Shown here: piece after piece, positions 59,139-64,000 of the stretch
Layout of the letters: each line of letters opens with the position of its first letter
Numbering within the stretch: position 1 is the stretch's first letter
Assembly (NCBI GenBank): GCA_023416955.1
Contig: JAEZGM010000027.1
Location: 6,271-70,270 of the forward strand
Direction: 5' to 3'
Length of the DNA: 64,000 bases
From: Bacillota bacterium
GTDB taxonomy: Bacteria; Bacillota; Clostridia; Oscillospirales; Acutalibacteraceae
Notes under the pieces: model-generated
The model's input: the letters and a program-made list of their open reading frames with translations, nothing else
What the model was told of the DNA's origin: nothing
Databases searched by the model: none
Made by a program: the position numbers and the translations under genes

Positions 59139-60278
59139 ATGTCCGCACATATTTTTACGACAAGGCTGAAATGCCTGCTCCGCGACAGGGAAACGGTGTT
59201 CTGGACGCTGTTGTTTCCGCTGATCTTAGCTACGTTTTTCAATATGGCCTTTGCCAATCTGAACGAAGCGGATGTATTTCATCCGATTGATGTTGCAGTT
59301 GTGAACGACGCAGGGTATCAGCAGAATAAGGACTTCAAAACAGTATTGGAGGATGTTTCAAAAGGAGACGACCGAATCTTTAATTTGAAAAACAGCACAG
59401 GTCAGGAAGCACAGAAGCTGCTTGACAGCGGAAAAATCAAGGGGTTTATCACCGTCGGCCCGGAAATCAAACTGACTGTGAATGATTCTGACCTCAGCCA
59501 GAATATTATCAAGACTTTTCTTGACAGCTATCAGAAAAATTTCTCCGTCATAAAATCAATTGCCACTGAAAATCCCTCCGCTCTGAAAAACGGCCTGCTG
59601 GAGGATTTTCAAAACCAGAAAGAATATACAAAGGAGGTATCCGGCACCAGTGCCGCCCCGAATACCATTCTGAACTATTTTTACTCACTGATCGCAATGG
59701 CCTGCATGTACGGCGGCTTTTTCGGTATGAAAGAGGTGAACGATATTCAGGCGAACCTTTCGCAGCGCGCCTGCAGGGTCAATGTAGCCCCTGTGCACAA
59801 ACTCAAAATTTTCTTTGTGAATATGTCTGCCGCACTGGTGGTGCATTTTTCCGAAATGCTGGTGCTGCTGGCTTACCTCCGCTTTGCGCTGCATATTGAT
59901 TTCGGTGCAAAGACCGGTCTGGTACTGTTTACTGCTTTCATCGGGAGCATTGCGGGTCTTGCGTTTGGCGCGTTTGTCAGTGCGCTGATTCCCAAAGGGG
60001 AAGGGATAAAAATTGCGATTCTAATTTCGGTTTCCATGGAGGGCTCCTTCCTTGCGGGCATGATGTATCAGGATATGAAATACATTGTGGCGCAAAACGC
60101 CCCTGCCCTTTCTTATCTGAATCCGGTCAATCTTCTGACCGACGCTTTCTATTCTTTATACTATTACGATTCACTGACCCGGTACGCGACGAATATCGGC
60201 GCTCTGGCGGGGTTCATCCTGCTGTTCTGCGGTGTGTCTTATCAAATTGTAAGGAGGCAGAAATATGCCAGTCTTTAA
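59139..60278 (+). CDS. ABC-2 type exporter permease (first)
   Basis: This 379-residue permease has one N-terminal helix (TVFWTLLFPLILATFFNMAF), an extracellular domain of about 150 residues and a C-terminal bundle of five or six helices with EVNDIQANLSQRACRVNVAP. This is the ABC2_membrane_3 pattern. AGGAGGG precedes ATG 59139. It overlaps the next permease gene by 14 bases. The large outside domain is typical of exporters such as the linearmycin-resistance type. The substrate is unknown. Confidence 0.85.
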   Translation: MSAHIFTTRLKCLLRDRETVFWTLLFPLILATFFNMAFANLNEADVFHPIDVAVVNDAGYQQNKDFKTVLEDVSKGDDRIFNLKNSTGQEAQKLLDSGKIKGFITVGPEIKLTVNDSDLSQNIIKTFLDSYQKNFSVIKSIATENPSALKNGLLEDFQNQKEYTKEVSGTSAAPNTILNYFYSLIAMACMYGGFFGMKEVNDIQANLSQRACRVNVAPVHKLKIFFVNMSAALVVHFSEMLVLLAYLRFALHIDFGAKTGLVLFTAFIGSIAGLAFGAFVSALIPKGEGIKIAILISVSMEGSFLAGMMYQDMKYIVAQNAPALSYLNPVNLLTDAFYSLYYYDSLTRYATNIGALAGFILLFCGVSYQIVRRQKYASL

Positions 60279-61422
60279 GCTATGTATGAAAGTTTTCAAA
60301 AAAAACCTGCCTTCCATGATAATCTTTTTCGGGGTGTTTTTGGGTCTGGCGATCATGATTTCAGTGACCAACACACAGAACCAGTCGCAAGGCTTTACAC
60401 CACAAAAAGCAAAGGTCGCTTTCATCAGTGAAGAAAAAAGTCCTTTGATTGACGGGTTTAAAGAAGAGCTTTCTAAAAATGCCGATTATGTGGAAATTCC
60501 TGATGAAACGGAAAAGCTGCAGGACGCCCTCTATTTTCGCAGCGTCACTTATATTGTCCGGGTTCCAAAAGGCTTTACTGAAGCGTTCATGCGCGGAGAG
60601 AACGTCCGGATTCAAAAGACGATTGTCCCCAATTCAATCAGCAACACCTATGTGGACTTGAACATAAACCAATATTTCAATGCGGCAAGGCTTTATGTAA
60701 AAAGTACCAAAGAAATTACACAGGAAGAGCTGGTCCAGCACCTGAAAAAAGATTTGGCAATCGATGTTCCAGTCACGCTGGAGCAGGCAAAGAGCGGCAG
60801 CGGAAACGGATTTGTACAATACTATTTTAATTACCTTTCCTATGCGCTTTCAGCGGTTCTGATTATGGGAATATCCACTGTGATGCTGGTCTTCAATAAC
60901 AGAGATTTGAATCGCCGTAATTTTTGTTCCCCTGTCAGTGCCGTCAGTACAAACTTTCAGTTTATTCTGGCAAATCTCGTGTTTACACTCGTCTGTTGGG
61001 CAATTATGACGGGAATCGGTATCCTGATGGGAAAGAGCTTTAATTTCAAATTGATTTACTTTTTATTGAATTCCGTGGTTTTTACTCTTTCCGCTTCCGG
61101 AATTGCTTTTCTGGCCGGCAGCCTCATCAAAAGCCGCAGCGCAATTTCAGCGGTCAGCAATGTGCTCACGCTTGGCCCGTGCTTCCTCAGCGGCGTGTTT
61201 GTACCGCAGGAATTTCTGAGCGACAGCGTGTTGAAAATCGCCAGCTTTACGCCAACGTACTGGTATGTCAAAGCAAACAATCAGATCGCTGCCCTGAACA
61301 AGCTTGGTGCTTCTGACGTGAATCAGATACTTTCGTACATTGTGATTGAACTTGGCTTCGCACTTGCGTTTATTGCGGTGTCGCTGGTGATCGCAAAGAA
61401 AAAAGCGGTGAGCAACAGCTAG
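60265..61422 (+). CDS. ABC-2 type exporter permease (second)
   Basis: This 385-residue permease shares the layout of the previous gene: helix near residues 13-31, extracellular domain (including EKSPLIDGFKEELSKNADYV) and five or six helices with LDLNRRNFCSPVSAVSTNFQ-like cytosolic turn. GSLIKSRSAISAVSNVLTLG lies near the end of the bundle. AGGAGG precedes ATG 60265. Two related but different permeases suggest a heterodimeric channel. The gene is the last of the operon; a terminator follows at 61456-61502. Confidence 0.85.
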   Translation: MPVFKLCMKVFKKNLPSMIIFFGVFLGLAIMISVTNTQNQSQGFTPQKAKVAFISEEKSPLIDGFKEELSKNADYVEIPDETEKLQDALYFRSVTYIVRVPKGFTEAFMRGENVRIQKTIVPNSISNTYVDLNINQYFNAARLYVKSTKEITQEELVQHLKKDLAIDVPVTLEQAKSGSGNGFVQYYFNYLSYALSAVLIMGISTVMLVFNNRDLNRRNFCSPVSAVSTNFQFILANLVFTLVCWAIMTGIGILMGKSFNFKLIYFLLNSVVFTLSASGIAFLAGSLIKSRSAISAVSNVLTLGPCFLSGVFVPQEFLSDSVLKIASFTPTYWYVKANNQIAALNKLGASDVNQILSYIVIELGFALAFIAVSLVIAKKKAVSNS

Positions 61423-61455
61423 AGCTTCTTCTGAAAAATGAATATAAAATAGATG

Positions 61456-61502
61456 CCCCCGCTCCGTCGAATATGAGAAATGTCATATCAGCGAAGCGGG
61501 GG
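61456..61502 (+). terminator. Terminator of the exporter operon
   Basis: CCCCCGCT at 61456-61463 pairs with AGCGGGGG at 61495-61502, with inner pairing around ATATGA/TCATAT, then ATTTTTCT. Confidence 0.8.
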
Positions 61503-61572
61503 ATTTTTCTATACGCATGAGTTGTTTTATGGTATGATTGTATTCATTAAATAATTGTTATGAGGTGAAGCT

Positions 61573-62130
61573 ATGAACCACTTGGGAACGGTAACGCTGC
61601 AAACCGACCGCCTATGCTTGAGGAAGTTTGAAATTTCGGATGCCGGGCCGATGTTCCGTAATTGGGCAAACGATCCGGAGGTCACGAAATATATGACGTG
61701 GCCTGCACACTCCAATATAGAAGTATCCCAAAATTATATACAATCGTTACTCGATGGTTATAAGCAGGCGAATACATACGAATGGGGAATTGAGCTGAAA
61801 GAGCCTGGAGAGGTAATAGGTTCCATCGGCGTCGTCCGCTGCAACGAGAAAGCTCAATCCGTTCATATCGGTTACTGCATCGGCAGAAAGTGGTGGAACA
61901 AAGGGATTACTTCGGAAGCCTTTTCCGCGGTCATAAAATTTCTGATGGACGAGGTGGGGGTGAACCGGATCGAATCCCGTCATGACCCAAGGAATCCGTA
62001 CTCGGGAAAAGTAATGGAAAAGTGCGGGCTTCGCTATGAGGGAACTTTAAGAGAATCCGACGTCAACAATCAAGGCCTTTGCGACGCGGCATGGTATGCA
62101 GTCTTAAGAAAAGAGTATTACGCAAAATGA
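61573..62130 (+). CDS. GNAT acetyltransferase, RimJ/RimL type
   Basis: This 185-residue protein belongs to Acetyltransf_3. It begins LQTDRLCLRKFEISDAGPMF, with middle strand EVIGSIGVVRCNE, then VHIGYCIGRKWWNKGITSEA for the acetyl-CoA loop (GRKWWNKGI) and NRIESRHDPRNPYSGKVMEKCG. That is the pattern of ribosomal-protein N-acetyltransferases and their resistance-linked relatives. GAGGTGAAG lies before ATG 61573. The acceptor is not known. It lies 150 bases after the exporter operon and has its own unit. Confidence 0.87.
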   Translation: MNHLGTVTLQTDRLCLRKFEISDAGPMFRNWANDPEVTKYMTWPAHSNIEVSQNYIQSLLDGYKQANTYEWGIELKEPGEVIGSIGVVRCNEKAQSVHIGYCIGRKWWNKGITSEAFSAVIKFLMDEVGVNRIESRHDPRNPYSGKVMEKCGLRYEGTLRESDVNNQGLCDAAWYAVLRKEYYAK

Positions 62131-62192
62131 ATCGTACGAAGTTCAGCTTCCGGCTCAAATGAGTTCAGCAGGACGTTGCCTTGGGGTGTAAA

Positions 62193-62651
62193 ATGATGAT
62201 TGATAAAACTTTTGGCTGCAAAGTTGACGGCATAAGTTATTATGACAGAGTAGGTGCGTATCTTATCGCTATTGATCACAATTTGTTAGCGACCGTAAAG
62301 ACACCGAAAGGTTACTTTCTGCCCGGCGGCGGAGTGGACGGCAGTGAAAGCCGCGTCGATTGCATTCATCGGGAATGTCTGGAGGAAATCGGCTGCAGTG
62401 TCACCATAAAACAATATATCTGTTCTGCTGAAGACTATATGATACATGAAAAATTTGCTTATTTCCACCCTGTTCAATATTATTATTCAGGAAACATAAA
62501 TTTTAGAATTACGCCACCGATTGAAGTAGATCACAAACTGGAATGGATTCCTATAAATCAAGCGGCAATTCACCTGTATGTTGAAATGCAGAGATGGGCT
62601 GTAGATCAATATGTAGAAAGAGAAAATAGAAGACCGGACAGGGATATATGA
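62193..62651 (+). CDS. Nudix hydrolase
   Basis: This 152-residue protein contains a full Nudix box, G-x5-E-x7-REx-x-EEIG, in GGVDGSESRVDCIHRECLEE (about residues 46-65). The surrounding strands (GYFLPGG before it and YYYSGNINFRI after) match the fold. Nudix enzymes hydrolyse nucleoside diphosphate-linked compounds; the target here is unknown. I chose ATG 62193 over a TTG at 62181, which has no ribosome site. It is close behind the GNAT gene. The 62652-62912 gap holds no gene. Confidence 0.85.
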   Translation: MMIDKTFGCKVDGISYYDRVGAYLIAIDHNLLATVKTPKGYFLPGGGVDGSESRVDCIHRECLEEIGCSVTIKQYICSAEDYMIHEKFAYFHPVQYYYSGNINFRITPPIEVDHKLEWIPINQAAIHLYVEMQRWAVDQYVERENRRPDRDI

Positions 62652-62912
62652 TCTACTTTTCTATCTGCCATATTGCTCGACTTCTTTATGGTTCCGTGGT
62701 ATATTAGGTAACGTAAGAGTACTAGGTCTTGATTGTAAAATGGTGGGGATTGTGTGAATAACTAAAATATCGGCATAGAACAGTGCAATCAAATGGATAT
62801 ACTTTAAGATAAATAGAAAAACAGAAATAAAAACTTGCGTTTATGGGTTTTAATTTTCTTTTTATAAACAAAACCTATTAAGAAGATGTGAATCATAAAA
62901 GGAGCTGATACG

Positions 62913-63800
62913 ATGTTAATCATCGGATTAATCGGAACAGGCGTCATGGGAAGTGGAATGGCTTCAAACCTTTTGAAAGCAGGTTATGAGCTTCTTGTAT
63001 ATAACCGTACGCTGGAAAAGACTGCCGCGCTGGTGGAGCATGGTGCGGTTTTGAAGTCTTCCGTTGCGGAGCTGGCTTCTTCCGCCGATATCGTGATTAC
63101 GATGGTAGGCCTCCCGAAAGATGTGGAGGAAGTATACTTCGGTTCGGATGGAATTCTTGATAATCTGAAACCGGGTTCTTTTGCGGTGGATATGACTACC
63201 TCAAGCCCGAAACTTGCGAAGAAAATTTACGATGCGGCAAAGGAAAAGAGGATTCGGGCTTTGGATGCGCCTGTTTCCGGCGGAGATATCGGCGCGCGCG
63301 ACGGAACTCTTTCCATTATGGCCGGCGGCGATGAGGACGCGTATAAAGAATTACTGCCCGTCTTTTCCGTTATGGGAAAGAATATTGTTCTTCAGGGCGG
63401 CGCGGGCGCCGGTCAGCAGACTAAAATGTGTAATCAGATCTGCATAGCGGCAAATATTATGGGTGTCTGCGAAATGCTTTCCTATGCTGAAAAAAGCGGC
63501 CTTGACCGAAACAAGGTACTGGAAACTCTTCAGGGCGGCGGCGCCGCAAGTTGGCAGCTGAGCGCTTACACACCCAGAATTCTGAAAGGGGATTATGCAC
63601 CCGGATTTTATATCAAGCACTTTGTCAAAGACATGAGAATCGCGCTCGAGGAAGCGGATTCCATGGGACTTGACTTGCCGGCTCTAACTCTTTCTGATTC
63701 TCTGTTTGAAAAGTTGATGGAGCAGAACCTGGGCAATTTGGGTACTCAGGCTTTGTATCAGCTTTATTCCCAGCGGGAAGCATCAGACTGTAAAGACTGA
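62913..63800 (+). CDS. NAD(P)-dependent beta-hydroxyacid dehydrogenase
   Basis: This 295-residue enzyme belongs to the 3-hydroxyisobutyrate dehydrogenase / tartronate-semialdehyde reductase family. The Rossmann motif is IGLIGTGVMGSGMASNLL; the substrate loop is DAPVSGGDIGARDGTLSIM; the catalytic Lys lies in GQQTKMCNQI. A C-terminal helical dimer domain has HFVKDMRIALEEADSMG. Typical reactions interconvert a beta-hydroxyacid and its semialdehyde. AAAGGAG precedes ATG 62913. The exact substrate cannot be read. A strong terminator follows. Confidence 0.9.
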   Translation: MLIIGLIGTGVMGSGMASNLLKAGYELLVYNRTLEKTAALVEHGAVLKSSVAELASSADIVITMVGLPKDVEEVYFGSDGILDNLKPGSFAVDMTTSSPKLAKKIYDAAKEKRIRALDAPVSGGDIGARDGTLSIMAGGDEDAYKELLPVFSVMGKNIVLQGGAGAGQQTKMCNQICIAANIMGVCEMLSYAEKSGLDRNKVLETLQGGGAASWQLSAYTPRILKGDYAPGFYIKHFVKDMRIALEEADSMGLDLPALTLSDSLFEKLMEQNLGNLGTQALYQLYSQREASDCKD

Positions 63801-63840
63801 CACAATGCTACTGTGTTTCCGCTATATGCCATCTCATAAC

Positions 63841-63873
63841 AAAAAGCCAGCACCGAAAAGGTGCTGGCTTTTT
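63841..63873 (+). terminator. Terminator of the dehydrogenase gene
   Basis: AAAAAGCCAGCACC at 63841-63854 is exactly inverted at 63860-63873 with a T tail. Confidence 0.9.
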
Positions 63874-63888
63874 TATCTGCTTTAGCAG

Positions 63889-63942
63889 GTTCTCCAAACG
63901 TCTTGCCGTTTGGAGAACGAAAATCCACCCGCTACGCGGGTG
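63889..63942. repeat. Two consecutive hairpins near the window end
   Basis: GTTCTCCAAACG at 63889-63900 is inverted at 63907-63918, and CACCCGC at 63926-63932 is inverted at 63936-63942. The second, with sequence CACCCGCTACGCGGGTG, resembles stems at the ends of IS200/IS605 elements as I recall them; no transposase is visible before the window ends. Confidence 0.35.
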
Positions 63943-64000
63943 AGATTAGAAGCTTAAGCAAAAAGCATCACCATTCTGATATAATGACGAGTGTTCAAGC

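Noticed and set aside
1..64000. CRISPR array or rRNA operon
   Set aside because: No regularly spaced direct repeats of 25-40 bases and no conserved rRNA segments were seen.

Overview
The window reads as chromosome of a low-to-mid GC, anaerobic, probably spore-forming Clostridia member (inference: an Oscillospirales-type Firmicute). Support comes from strong AGGAGG ribosome sites, TTGACA/TATAAT promoters, a LysM-GH18 spore-cortex type hydrolase, a CD1247-like zinc-ribbon protein, YesM/YesN-type two-component regulators, methylglyoxal synthase beside an HPr-like protein, and a tRNA-Ala gene with encoded CCA. No species can be named from the sequence alone.

Layout. 1-4.8 kb: end of efp, small housekeeping genes, a family of perfect palindromes, and tRNA-Ala(CGC). 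4.9-10.8 kb: a recombinase lacking its catalytic domain, then a complete lantibiotic self-protection module (ABC transporter FEG, immunity lipoprotein, response regulator, sensor kinase) with no lantibiotic biosynthesis genes. 11.2-18.6 kb: a defence-type island with a SIR2-HerA pair (4-bp overlap), a methyltransferase, a HEPN protein, and decayed recombinase and MFS pieces at its right edge. 18.8-38.4 kb: a host-glycan locus with a sugar ABC transporter, a deacetylase-like protein, a 2,575-residue secreted GH101 endo-alpha-N-acetylgalactosaminidase, a GH94-like phosphorylase and a YesM/YesN pair that probably controls it. 39.9-49.6 kb: an alpha-glucobiose phosphorolysis locus with beta-phosphoglucomutase, a LacI regulator, two translationally coupled GH65 phosphorylases and an ABC transporter; a shared LacI-like operator ties the two ends together. 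49.6-64 kb: a decayed beta-helix glycosidase, GNAT, mgsA plus an HPr-like gene, a large secreted MGH1-like glycosidase, a NarL-type two-component system divergent from a two-permease ABC exporter, GNAT, Nudix and a beta-hydroxyacid dehydrogenase.

How the parts work together. Two sugar systems follow one logic: a binding-protein ABC importer brings in an oligosaccharide and an intracellular phosphorylase cleaves it, conserving energy as a sugar phosphate. In the GH65 locus the beta-glucose 1-phosphate goes to glucose 6-phosphate through beta-phosphoglucomutase. In the GH101 locus the secreted enzyme would free Gal-beta-1,3-GalNAc from mucin, and the GH94-like enzyme is the best candidate for splitting an imported sugar. 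Both transporter operons have a hairpin between the binding-protein gene and the permease genes, consistent with extra expression of the binding protein.

Signs of turnover are common. The GH101 gene is followed by the frameshifted remains of a FIVAR repeat and a sortase-type anchor. There are also remnants of a recombinase, an MFS transporter, an AraC regulator fused to another helix-turn-helix, and a beta-helix glycosidase. No CRISPR array, rRNA gene or intact insertion sequence was seen.
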